DNA of 64,000 bases from Microplitis mediator (lineage: Eukaryota; Arthropoda; Insecta; Hymenoptera; Braconidae): NCBI RefSeq assembly GCF_029852145.1, contig NC_079969.1, forward strand, positions 22,498,459 through 22,562,458, written 5' to 3'. Below are positions 48,701 through 60,472 of the stretch, in pieces. Both the position numbers and the translations under genes were made by a program. The first letter of the stretch is position 1. Every line of letters begins with the position of its first letter. The notes under the pieces are model-generated. The model saw nothing but the letters and a program-made list of their open reading frames with translations. It was not told the origin of the DNA and made no database searches.

Positions 48701-50019
48701 TGAATAAAATGATAATTACTAATATGCTAATATGAAAACTTGTCTCGTGAATATTTTATAGGTTTGAATTATCGCACATATTATAGCATTTTAAACGGTT
48801 AAGTTTTCCATGTAATTTATATCCGTATTTTCCGCGAAGATTAAGAGCAAATTTTAATTTTAATAATAAGGTCATAAATATGCTTTCTATTAATAAGTAT
48901 GAGCAGCAAATTTAAAAGAACAACAATATTTCTTTAAGAGTATACATCCGTATACCCAAGTAGTACAGAGACAACTTTAAGATGTCATAAAGATGTCTTG
49001 AAAAGGACAAACTAAATTATATTTTGTCTTAAAGCCAAGTTTTTTTTATATAAATATATAAGACGTTAGTTCTAACGAATTGCAAGTCATAATTTAAACC
49101 ATTAATTATAAGTAATAAATTATTTTTCGAGTATAAGATATTAATAAATAATTGTGTCAATAAAAAAAAAAAAAAACTCACATTTTGCGGTTGTGATTCA
49201 TTCGGTGACGCTGAAGTCGAAAACTGAATTTGAACAATCGAATTGAACAAGAAAATACACTGATTCAAATCATTGACACAAACTAAACACTGTGCACTTA
49301 TGAAACCCGATTTTACAATTGAAATTTTAAAAAATTACGTTAACAAATTTTTTTAAGATACTGGCACAAGGTGTAAAAAAAATATTTATACACTTATCAC
49401 TGAACAAAACAAAATTACACTTATTCACAACACACTCACTGATATTTTTTAAACACTTTGTCACATGAATAATAATCAATAAAACTTAATTGTCCGGATT
49501 TTTAATTACGAAAACGAACGACAAGATGACTCTGAAGTTAGCAGATAATTAAAAATTTTCAAATTTTTTCAAACTTCAGTATCATGCGACAACAATGAGT
49601 GAGAACGCAGCAGATATGAGACAATTTATAAATTTCAAATAAATAAATAAATTAATTAATTAATTGAAATGATGAAATTGAAGAAAATGCACGTACTCAT
49701 TTTTGAATAATCTAAATACGCATTAATAATTTTTATTTTACTTACATTTTATTTATCTAATTCAAAATTTAAAAAATTGCCAACTGTCAGCTACATTCAC
49801 ACTAGTACGACACCGAGCACTGGTAGTCCGACAATGGCAAAGAAGATACGATTTACTTAAATAACTTTCTTTACTCGTTTTATGTTAAGTACCGATCAAA
49901 TTATTGTCACGAAATGTTTGTTGAACGATGGAGAATATTTAAAGACAAAAGTTTTTATTTATTTAAACAAAAAAACACTGAATTTATTTATTTAATTACG
50001 AGTAAGACGAGGCCCGAGT
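45783..50019. other. Gene-poor AT-rich region
   Basis: No convincing gene. A segment around 47440-47640 is of more balanced composition without an ORF. About 47870-47960 has tacacc/ggtgta repeats similar to those at 27186-27777. About 48955-49040 is a fragment of the family N repeat (acccaagtagtacagag). At 49184-49268 (minus) a short open stretch ends in a good donor (rc of actcac at 49179-49184) and could be an isolated 5' exon. A shortened family A copy lies at about 49523-49587, and a family B copy at 49595-49806. Confidence 0.4.
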
Positions 50020-50595
50020 ATTGTGACGCCAGCGATTTAATGTTGGACGCACTTGCGCAGTTGTAGCGACGCTTGGAAGGACCTGCGCAGTAGCAACGAA
50101 AGTGGAGTGCGCACGCGCCCGAAGCTTCCCTTCCCCCACATCCCGCACTGCATTATGGGCCAGTCAGTCTCCCGCTTAACCGAAGCCCCATTGTCGTGAT
50201 CACTTCAGCTCATTTAAATAATTAATTTATCTATTGTTCAACTCGGTTATTAATGTGATGTTACTTTTAAATTATTATTGATTAATTAACAAATAATTTT
50301 CGATATTCAATTGTGAGTGTCAGTGAATATAAGTTCGTAAAAAAATTAAATTCAGTGCCGGCTTAGCTTTCGTATTAAATGACGCCATGTCGATCGTCAG
50401 AATTTAAATATAAAAAAAAGTATTTAAACGTGTGTGTTTTATAGAAAATAATATTCTCAAGTGCTTGTTTTAGTGTAGTGATTAATAAGTTGTATTAATT
50501 TGATATATTTAATAAGTGTTTGTGTGTTTAATTTATTAATTTGTGCGTCGGTGTTGTACGAGTACTTGCAGCAGAGAATGCGAATGGCGGGAAGA
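50020..50595 (+). promoter_or_regulatory. CpG-richer promoter-like segment with a candidate first exon (MRMAGR)
   Basis: Bases 50020-50200 stand out for G+C and CpG (acgccagcg, gcgcacgcgcccgaag, cccgcactgcattatggg) in otherwise AT-rich DNA. A long untranslated-looking stretch follows, then ATG at 50578 with MRMAGR and a strong donor GTGAGT at 50596. This is what the 5' end of a plus-strand gene with a long first intron would look like. No second exon was found by eye in the remaining 13 kb, so the gene, if real, continues outside the window. Several conserved proteins start MAGR and no choice can be made. Confidence 0.4.
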
Positions 50596-52864
50596 GTGAG
50601 TAAATTCAAAAAATTTTTTCAATCAAATTTTTTTTTTCATTTGAATTTATTGAACTTAAAATTTTATTAAGTAATTTATTACTTTCTTACAATAATTTTG
50701 TTATTTTAATTAATACCAAATTAATTATTTAATTTATTTAAACAATTAAATTTTGAATTCTCCCGCTTGTTTGAAAAGAGGTCGCTCTTTTCAAAATGGC
50801 GGAATTGTAAACAACTTTGAACATTTATTTTTTATTATCATAATCATATGTAAATATTTACATACAATTATTTTACATATAAATATGAATCAAAGGATTA
50901 ATTTAATATGAATTATAAAAAAGAATATTTGATCACAAGCATTATTTATAATGAGTGGAAAATTATAGCAAATAATTTGCGGCATTTTTATTTTGAATTA
51001 CTCACAATTGACAAAATAATTGATCGAGGTAATATCAGTTATTTTTTAATTTAATGTAAGTTATTAAATATTATAATCACTTATAATTCACAAAAAAATT
51101 TGTCCATCATAATAGATATTTCGAAAGATATACATATATTTTATTTCATACAAATAAAAAAATATGTTCATTACAAATATTAATAAGAAGAAGGATGTCA
51201 TCTTAGTGCTCGTTTGAGAGAACTAAAAATTTTCTGTTAAAAAAAATTCTACAATAATAATCTACATAATTAATACTTCATAACTAATTAAAAATTATTA
51301 AATAACTTCCGGTCAAATAGTTTTATAGGTTATTAAAAATGACCCTAAAGTTTGTAGACTTTTACTTTTTTTTATACTTTATCGTTTTGAAAAAAATACA
51401 AAAATTGAAAGACGTCGGCTACTTCAGTATCATAATTAAAATCCATCTCAAACGAGCACCAACGTAACATACTCATTTTTAATAATTTAAAAAATTTTCA
51501 TAAATTTCATTTGATGATTAATGATTTACTATATGTATATTTTTTAAATTATTGATAGTAATTATGTGATCTGAGTACTCGTTTGAAAGGGCTTTCAATT
51601 TCCTATCTAACTAACAAATTATATATTGATCGTTATCATTCAAATATTCTCGCGAAAATTGTCTTCATTAATCATATACATTTTTAAATTATTTTTAATC
51701 GCTTAGCAGATAAAAGGCTGTTTTTTGTTTTATCGATAAGGCACCAAAATGTTGGCAAGCAACAATGAAATTTATGTCATAAAAAAAGTCTGCTTAAAAG
51801 ACTTGACAGAAAAGGTGGCAAAAAGTAATTTAAAAATGAATATCAAATGTCATCTGAACAACTTGTCAAATGAGATGACTTTTTTAAGACGGGGAGAAGA
51901 ACACAAATTTCCTGACTCCTAGCACCAGCATATGGACGTCTCATATTTACACAAAAAACTTGGCTATGAGTCAGAATAAAATTTGTCTTGTCCTTTTCAA
52001 GACATTTTTTTGACATCTTATATTAGTCTCTGTGCTACTTGGGTTACTACAGTTTTTTTTTCCATTGTAGAGCTTAAAAATTTTTTAGCTTTAAGAGATT
52101 TTGGAATTTTTTCTAAGCGTAAAAAAATGTAGCAAAAATACATTTTGAGAATTATGTTTCAAAATCTTGTTGTCAGGCTTAAAAAATTCGTCCACATAAA
52201 TTTATAATCTGTTTCAAATTTGGAAGTTTAACATATCGAACATTTTTGGAATCTATTTGAAATTAATTTTTTTACACGGGTATATGTTTGATATACAGAA
52301 TTTATTGAAACGTAATTTCAAACTGAGGATATTCTGATTCAATTGGAGTTTTCGAATAATTTTTTTAAAATTTTATGAAACTTAAACGTTGAAAACAAAA
52401 GTATTTGTCGATTTAATCACAAGTAGAGTAGATTTTCATTTATTTATATTTTCTAAAGTAAAAAATTGGGTCAAAAAATTGATCTTCGATTTAAACCTCA
52501 AATTTAGGCTGCAAATAAACGTATTCTAGAACCTCTGGAACTTCTATGCTGTGCTTATTTCCATTTCGCTAGAGTACGATCGACTTGAGATTAATCTATC
52601 ATTGAATTTGTCGTCATGCTGTAATCCGTATAATTGGGAATCGGTATAAATGTAAATTTGTGTATATCCAAATCTGCATAGCACTAATTCATGTGTAGTG
52701 ACATTGAATCGCTAATATGATGTGAAATATCAGAAGGTTAAATTGTTTCAGTACTCAAAATAAATAACACACAGTTAGAGCAAAACTATACAATATAGTT
52801 ATTATTTTACAAAGATATAAAATTGGTTTGGTAGTTAACAACTTTTCTTAAAATTCGTAACTAA
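50596..52864. other. Region between candidate first exon and first protease; start of duplicated unit A
   Basis: Bases 50596-51335 are AT-rich with nothing recognised. A truncated family A copy lies at about 51336-51432. From 51442 (catctcaaacgagcacc) the sequence is duplicated at 56247 onward, so this is the left edge of tandem unit A. It includes a family N repeat at about 51715-52046 (ending ctgtgctacttgggt). No coding sequence was seen before the protease 3' end. Confidence 0.5.
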
Positions 52865-54787
52865 TTAAATTGCATGAGCTTTGATCCAATACACATACTC
52901 AGTAACTCGTGTGTACACAGTAGGGTATTCTGTGGATGCACAACCCATTGCCCAAGACACAAGACCAATAAGTTTACCGTTAACTGTCAAAGGTCCGCCA
53001 GAGTCACCCTTAAACATACGAATAAATCAGTTAGAAATTGTTATTCATCATTAATAATAATTTGCATCATGTTTCAATTACACTAATTATACTTACATGA
53101 CACGAGCCAATTTCTTCTACTGGGTCGTAAGCACAAACATGAGTATCATATATATTCAAATTTTGATCACCATATTTATTCTCACAATAATCCTGAGCAG
53201 CGATAACTATTTTAGCCTTTTGAAGAATAGTTGGACTACTTCCGCCTTCCTGTAGTATTTAAAAAGAAGTCACGTATATTATAGGGGAAAAAATTATAAA
53301 ATTAACTTCAATTTACCCATAATCGCCCCCAGCCGGACACAACCGCGATAGAATCTTGTGGTATTTCTTCACTTGGATTCGGCAGAGCAACGAAATTCAT
53401 AACATCACTAACATTAAAGGCTTTTTTAACCTTTAGTAGAGCGATATCATGACGCCATGAATCGACAGCATTATATTTTTCATGTACAACAATTTTCATG
53501 ACCTCATGAGTTGACTGAGGATTTTTTAAATCGATTGTAGCGGCAACAACTTTTATATCACTTGGGAATTTTCTGTAATTTAATTACATATGTACAGTAA
53601 TTAACGATTGATATGAATGTTATGACGTTATGATGAGACGATAGGGACAAAATAATAATCCATTTTATAATTATGATTATTTATAGACACTAAAAAATTT
53701 GCGGTTCGAAACCGAAGTGAATTATTTAATTCTCTTGGAGTAAAATTTACACCAGTGTTCATTCTAAAATTAAAACACCGGAGTTTAGGTAACAGAGTGA
53801 AAGTTTACTCCAAATTCAATCCCGATTTTTTGCAGAGTATACAGGAAATTTTTGTATAAAAAACTTTTCAGAAAATAATTTTATATGCAGAAATTAAAAT
53901 CGCATTTTACTTTTTTTATGATAAAAATATGAATAGAAAAAGTAAAAATAAAATTTTTTTTTTTTAATTATATTGTCCCGCTCCATGGTATCTCTACCAC
54001 TATTATTATTTTTATTTACCCTTTAACACAATGAGCTGCTGTGATAACGTAAAATTCACTTAAAATTGAACCTCCGCAAAAGTGAAAAGAGCTATAAGGT
54101 GTTTGAAGTGATACCTAAAATAAACATATAAATATTATAAAGAACTACTATGAGTTAAAAAAAAAATTGGTACGAAAACTGACAAAAATTGGCATTTAAT
54201 TTCATACCGAGTGCACACCGAATGGTGTCGAAATAAATTTCCATTATTAAAGATTCAAAAAATTTTACTGCTATTATATTTTATGATATTCCCGCCGGGT
54301 TTTAAAATTTATATGAAAGTATAGTCATTATTAGATCGTAAATTAAAACAGGTAATATTCGAATCTTTTGTCGTGTAAAATATCGAGCAATTATTTTTCA
54401 AAAGATTCGCGAAATGCATATTTTTTTTTATCGCTTGAATAATCTTTTGTAAAGTATTCTTAAAAGAGAGTATCAACAATATTGATTACTAGAATATCGA
54501 CTTACTTGATACGGGATTTCCCCAAGTTGAGCATCATTTCCATTGACAATCCGGCCTTGAAAAGGTTTTGGCAAGACTCCAGCTACGAAATTGCTGAATG
54601 TTATTAATTCATCTTAAAGTTTAATTTAAAACTTACAAATTAATATTGTCGATTTATGCTTTCATATATTAGTCATATAGTTAAATTTTATTAAATTATG
54701 AATAAATTTAAAGGATTAAAATTTATGTTTTTTTTTAATACCTTGAGTAAGTGCCGCGAAGCTTACGAGTGTCAGTATTACTTTCAT
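52865..54787 (-). CDS. Secreted chymotrypsin-family (S1A) serine protease, copy 1
   Basis: Six exons on the minus strand, 54787-54742, 54582-54506, 54114-54020, 53572-53317, 53249-53097 and 53008-52865, give 256 aa with phases closing. Seen: a signal peptide MKVILTLVSFAALTQ, a short propeptide cut after GR26 before IVNG, catalytic His69 in ITAAHC, Asp115 in HDIALL, Ser212 in GDSGGP, and the GWGRLWEGG segment. By chymotrypsin alignment the pocket has Gly189, Ala216 and Thr226, a restricted pocket closer to elastase than to trypsin. Residue 192 is His (SCHGDSGG) instead of the common Gln. The role is extracellular proteolysis (gut, saliva or venom; inference). It is the first of a tandem pair with the gene at 57747-60238. 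All catalytic residues are intact. Confidence 0.94.
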
Positions 54788-57746
54788 AATTACGATGTAA
54801 GTAAACAGTTGGAATGACACTTAGGTATTATGTGCGCATATTCTTATTTATATACTCAAAAAACAGATCGGATGAGATAAATACTGATGATAAATCAAAA
54901 TATCGAGTTTAGATTGTCAGTGAAAAATCAGATAGTCTCATTATTTTATTTTAATAAAGAAAATTGATTGCATTATCGATATGCATCGCGATATATTTTT
55001 ATCTTTACTTTCGTGATAAAAACTTCGTTTGCGAATGTTTATATATTTATTTTGTTCATATTTCCGTGTTAATTAATACTTTTTAAAAATTATATTAAAA
55101 GTACGTACGAGACATCTTTGGTTCATTTTAGTTTATTTTAGCTTCATAAATTATTTTTACCAGTAAACACTTAATTTTTCTATAAATTTTATAAACTACT
55201 TTGCATTCGACTTGCAAACTCTTTGACGATAGTAAAGAGGGTATTGCATATCCCGAGTAAAAAAAAAATTGTTTATTCTAAACTTCAAAACGAATCACGA
55301 CGTACTTTTTTTAAACGATTTTTAAACTTCGGAAAATACGAAGAAGACATTAATTAGCTTAATACTATCAATGAACGTATTTATACTTTTGTAAATTTTT
55401 TTCGATATTCTATTAATGATGATTAAGGCCAAGATTTTTTCTTAATTAAAAAATATGACAATTTTTCTATAAGACCAATATTTTCGCCGGAATATCAAAC
55501 ATTTGAAACATTCATTTCAAAATTAAGACAAAAATCTTGTCCCTAATAATGATAAATTTTACACTGAGAGAAAATATAACTTTTAGACATACTGTATATT
55601 CTTCTTATAAGAAATTATGCTATTAGAAATTTTCAGTCTGATAAATTTTTGGTGCAAAAATTTAATGACTTTATTAAAAACCATTTTCTTTGCTAGATAG
55701 CGTCATAGTAGACATATAGTTTTTTTCTGAGAGTAAAAGATAGATAAAACATCCAATGATTACATGACATTTATTGATAAAATATTCCTAATCAATAACG
55801 AAAATTTAATAAAAAAAAGTTATATTTACAACTATTTCATAGGAATTAAATTTAATAATTAATACGAAATTCTTAGATTGTGAGCACCCACATTGAGCGC
55901 CATTATTTTGCGCCATCTCTTTCACTAGTATATATCTATTTTTTTTTCTTTTGTAATAAAGTACATATGTAAATCGTAAAGTAAAGATTAAAATGCCTGG
56001 CCATTTAGATGATATCCTGTATAATTTTGCATATAGAGACGTACCTTCGTAGACGCCATTAATGACCAAATGTACTTTTTAGATAAGCTTTAAATTCTCA
56101 GGAATCACGACATTGGCCGAGACCCAAATTCCGTATCTTAACTTTCTGTGAACTCTGCGTAAAAACCCATTTCTTATCATCATTTATAGATTTTTTTTTT
56201 TGATAAATTCTTAACAAATCTCAACTTATTTTTGCCGTTGGCTTCAGTGCATCTCAAACGAGTACCAACATAACATACTCATTTTTAATAATTTAAAAAA
56301 TTTTCATAAATTTCATTTGATCAATAATTATTTACTATACGTACGTTTTTTAAGTTATTGATAGTAAATATGTGATCTGAGTACTCGTTTGAAAGGGCTT
56401 TCAATTTCCTATCTAACTAACAAATTATATATTGATCGTTATCATTCAAATATTCTCTCGAAAATTGTCTTTATTAATCATATACATTTTTAAATTATTT
56501 TTAATCGCTTAGCAGATTTAAGGCTGTTTTTTGTTTCATCGATAAGGCACCAAAATGTTGGCAAGCAACAATGAAATTTATGTCAAAAAAAAAGTCTGCT
56601 TAAAAGACTTGACAGAAAAGGCGGCAAAAAGTAATTTAAAAATGAATATCAAATGTCATCTGAACAACTTGTCAAATGAGATGACTTTTTTAAGACGGGG
56701 AGAAGAATAAAAATTCCCTATGACTCTTAGCACCAGCATATGGACGTCTTATATTTATACAAAAATACTTGGCTATGAGTCAAAATAAAATTTGTCTTGT
56801 TTTTGTCAAGACATCTTTATATCTTGAATTAGTTTCTGTGCTACTTGGGTTACTACAATTTTTTCTTCAATTGTAGAGCTTGCAAATTTTTGAGCTTTGA
56901 GAGATTTTTGAACTTTTCTGAACGCGAAAAAATGCAGCAAAAATACATTTTGAGAATTATGTTTCAAAATCTTGTCATATGACTTAAAATTCGTCTACAT
57001 AAAGTTTTAAGTCACTCACATTTTTACTATCGAAATTCTACAAGTTCAACTTGAATTCATAATCTGTTTCAAATTTAGAAGTTCGACATGTTGAACATTT
57101 TTGGGATTTTTTTTTTTAACGAATTTTTTTACACGGGTATATGTTTGATATACGGAATTTCAAACTGATTGATATTCTGATTTAATTGGAGTTTTCGAAT
57201 GATTTTTAAAAAATTTTATGAATCTTAAACGATTCAAAATCAAAGTATTTGTTGGTTTAATCACAACTAGAGTAGATTTTCATATATTAATATTTTCTAG
57301 AGCGACAAATTAATTGAGTCAAAAAATTGTACTTCGATTTAAACCAAAATCTAGGCTGCACATGAACGTATTTTAGTACCTCTGGAACTTCTATGCTGTG
57401 CTTATTTCCATTTCGCACTACAGAAGTTCAAATGAAGTTCTATTTTTCGACTAGAGTACGATCGACTTGAGATTAATCTATCATTGAATTTGTCGCTATG
57501 CTGTAATCCGTGTAATTGGGAATCGGTATAAATGTAAATTCGTGTATATCCAAATCTGCATGGCACTAATTCATGTGTAGTGACATTGAATCGCTAGTAT
57601 GAAGTGAAATATCAGAAGGTTAAATTGTTTTAGTACTCAAAATTAATAACACACAGTTGAAGCAAAACTATACAATATAGTTATTATTTTACAAAGATAT
57701 ACAATTGGTTTGGTAGTTAACAACTTTTCTTAAAATTCGTAACTAA
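54788..57746. other. Spacer between the two proteases
   Basis: Bases 54932-56153 are found in unit A only. They include a TA-flanked element at 55562-55733 with ends CACTGAGAGAAAA / TTTTTTTCTGAGAG and repeat fragments with gaccaatattttcgcc shared with 37430-37930. Bases 56247-57740 repeat the sequence at 51442-52860, including a family N repeat at about 56520-56853. No coding sequence was recognised. Confidence 0.5.
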
Positions 57747-60238
57747 TTAAATTGCATGAGCTTTGATCCAATACACATATTCAGCAACTCGTGTGTACAC
57801 ACTAGGGTATTTTGTGGATGCACAACCCATTGCCCAAGACACAAGACCAATAAGTTTACCGTTAACTGTCAAAGGTCCGCCAGAGTCACCCTTAAACATA
57901 CGAATAAATCAGTTAGAAATTGTTATTCATAATTAATAATAATTTGCATTATGTTTTAATTACACTAATTATACTTACTTGACACGAGCCAATTTCTTCT
58001 ACTGGATCGTAAGCACAAACATGAGTATCATATATATTTATATTATGAAGACCATATATTTTTTCACAATAATCCTGAGCAGCGATAACTATTTTAGCCT
58101 TTTGAAGAATAGTTGGACTACTTCCGTTTATCTGTAGTATTTAAAAACAAGTCACATATATTATAGGGGAAAAAATTATAAAATTAACTTCAATTTACCC
58201 ATAATCGCCCCCAGCCGGACACAACCGCGATAGAATCTTGTGGTATTTCTTCACTTGGATTCGGCAGAGTAACGAAATTCATAACATCACTAACATGAAA
58301 GGCTTTTTTAACCTTTAATAGAGCAATATCATGACGCCCTGAATCCATACCATTATATTTTTCATGTACAACAATTTTCATGACCTCATGAGTTGACTGA
58401 GGATTTTTTAAATCAATTGTAGCGGCAACAACTTTTATATCACTTGGGAATTTTCTGTAATTTAATTACATATGTACAGTAATTAACGATTGATATGAAT
58501 GTTATGTAGTTATGATAAGATGATAAGGACAAAATAATAACCCATTTTATTATTATGATTATTTATATACACTAAAAAATTTTTGGATTGAAACTGAAGT
58601 GAATGTAATCGTTAATTGTTTATTTATTTAATACTCTTGGAGTGAAATTTACACCAGTGTTTATTTTGGTATTAAAACTCCGGAGCTTAAGTAACAGAGT
58701 GAAAGTTTACTTCAAATTCACTCCCGATCTTTTGCAGAGTAGACAGGAAATTTCCGTATAAAAAACTTTTCATAAAATAATTTTATATGCAGAAATTAAA
58801 ATCGCATTTTTCTTTTTTTATGATAAAAATATGAATAGAAAAAGTAAAAAAAAACGACACTATCAGTATTTTTTCTTAAAAAAAATTATATTGTCCCTTT
58901 TCATGGTATTTCTGCCACTATTATTATTTTTATTTACCCTATAACACAATGAGCTGCTGTGATAACGTAAAATTCACTTAAAATTGAACCTCCGCAAAAG
59001 TGAAAAGAGCTATAAGGTGTTTGAAGTGATACCTAAAATAAACATATAAATATTATAAAGAACTACTATGAGTTAAAAAAAAAATTGGTACGAAAACTGA
59101 CAAAAATTGGCATTTAATTTCATACCGAGTGCACACCGAATGGTGTCGACATAAATTCTCATTAATAATGTACCTGAAGATCGGAACGTTTTTCACGCAA
59201 CGAAAATGAAAAGAATTTATGTAATTTGAATCTAAAAGTGACTTAAGGGGTAGTTGAGGGTGGCCTGCAATTATCGGCTGACGTGCGAAACATTTCAGAA
59301 ATCCAGATCCCGTAGATTTTCACTTTTCATTTCGTTTTTTTATTTTCGTTCCACGAAAAACGTTCGATTTTCAAGTAAATCATTAATAAAAATTCAAAAC
59401 ATAGTCATTATTTCATCGCAAATTAAAACAGGTAATATTCGAATCTTTTGTAGTGTAAAACATCGAGATTTCCGTGAAAATCGGAACGTTTTTCGCGGAA
59501 CCCTCAACTACCCCTTAAGTAACTTTTAGAGTTAAATTACATAAATTATTTTCATTTTTGTTGCGTGAAAAACTTTCTGATCTTCAGGTACATACATCGA
59601 GCAGTTATTTTTCAAGAGATTCGCGAAACGCATATTTTTTATTATTATTTTTTTTTATCGCTTGAATAATATTTTGTAAAGTATTCTTAAAAAAGACTAT
59701 CAACAATATACGTACCTGAAGATCGGAACGTTTTTCACGCAACGAAAATGAAAATAATTCATGAAATTTGTGTCTAAAGGCGAATTTAGGGGTAGTTAGG
59801 GGTGGTCTATCATTTTCGAGTGACGTGCGAAACACTTCCGAAATCTAGATCCAGTAGATTTTTTACTTTTCATTTCTTTTTTCTTATTTTTGTTCCGCGA
59901 AAAACGGTCCGATCTTTAGGTACATAACAATATTGATTACTAGAATATCGACTTACTTGATACGGGATTTCCCCAAGTTGAGCATCATTTCCATTGACAA
60001 TCCGGCCTTGAAAAGGTTTTGGCAAGACTCCAGCTACAAAATTGCTGAATGTTATTAATTCATCTTAAAGTTTAATTTAAAACTTTCAAATTAATATTGT
60101 AGATTTATGTTTTCATATATTAGTCATATAGTTAAATTTTATTAAATTATGAATAAATTTAAAGGATTAAAATTTATGTTTTTTTTTAATACCTTGAGTA
60201 AGTGCCGCGAAGCTTACGAGTGTCAATATTACTTTCAT
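57747..60238 (-). CDS. Secreted chymotrypsin-family (S1A) serine protease, copy 2
   Basis: Six exons matching copy 1 in length and phase: 60238-60193, 60033-59957, 59032-58938, 58454-58199, 58131-57979 and 57890-57747, giving 256 aa. The same signal peptide, activation site (GR/IVNG) and triad (His69, Asp115, Ser212) are present. Differences from copy 1 cluster at functional places: residue 192 is Gln (SCQGDSGG), position 226 is Ser rather than Thr, INGSSP replaces EGGSSP after GRLW, and loop changes near residues 180-190 replace NKYGDQNLN with KIYGLHNIN. Its second intron (59033-59956) is longer than that of copy 1 because of three family E insertions. It should be active; expression is unknown. 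Confidence 0.94.
59168..59380. mobile_element. Family E MITE, insertion 1 in the protease copy 2 intron
   Basis: It starts atgtacctgaagatcgg and ends gatttTcaagtaaat. The octamer cattaata stands on both sides (59160-59167 and 59381-59388). The corresponding site in copy 1 (about 54240) has no element. Confidence 0.85.
59468..59593. mobile_element. Family E MITE, short insertion 2 in the protease copy 2 intron
   Basis: A 126-bp shortened copy with ends atttccgtgaaaatcgg and gatcttcaggtacat. The 8-bp duplication acatcgag is at 59460-59467 and 59594-59601. Copy 1 shows the empty site as a single atatcgag within gtaaaatatcgagcaatt (about 54376-54400). Confidence 0.85.
59710..59925. mobile_element. 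Family E MITE, insertion 3 in the protease copy 2 intron
   Basis: Ends acgtacctgaagatcgg and gatctttaggtacat. The duplication aacaatat is at 59702-59709 and 59926-59933. Copy 1 has a single aacaatat between tatc and tgattactag (about 54470-54490). Confidence 0.85.
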
Positions 60239-60472
60239 AATTACAATGTAAGTAAACAGTTGGATTGATACTTAGGTATTATGTGCGCGTATTTTTATTT
60301 ATATACTCAAAAAACCGATCAGATAAGATGAATACTGATGATAAATCAAAATACCGAGTTTAGATTTCAGTAAAAAAAATCAGACTCTGCGTAAAAATTC
60401 ATTTCTTATCAACATTTATAGATTTTTTTTTTTTTGATAAATTCCTGACAAATCTGAAGTTATTTTTGCCGC

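Larger units (their letters stand above)
51442..60472. repeat. Tandem segmental duplication, two units each with one serine protease gene
   Basis: Unit A is about 51442-56246 and unit B about 56247-60472. They align through the 5' flank, all six exons and all five introns of the protease. The offset is about 4.88 kb in the 3' half of the gene and larger upstream because unit B gained three short insertions. Unit B lacks about 1.2 kb present in unit A (54932-56153): its sequence passes from aatcaga directly to ctctgcgtaaaaa. The segment gactctgcgtaaaaa...tttttgccg ends both units (about 56155-56240 and 60383-60472). Divergence is low in exons and moderate in introns. Confidence 0.85.
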
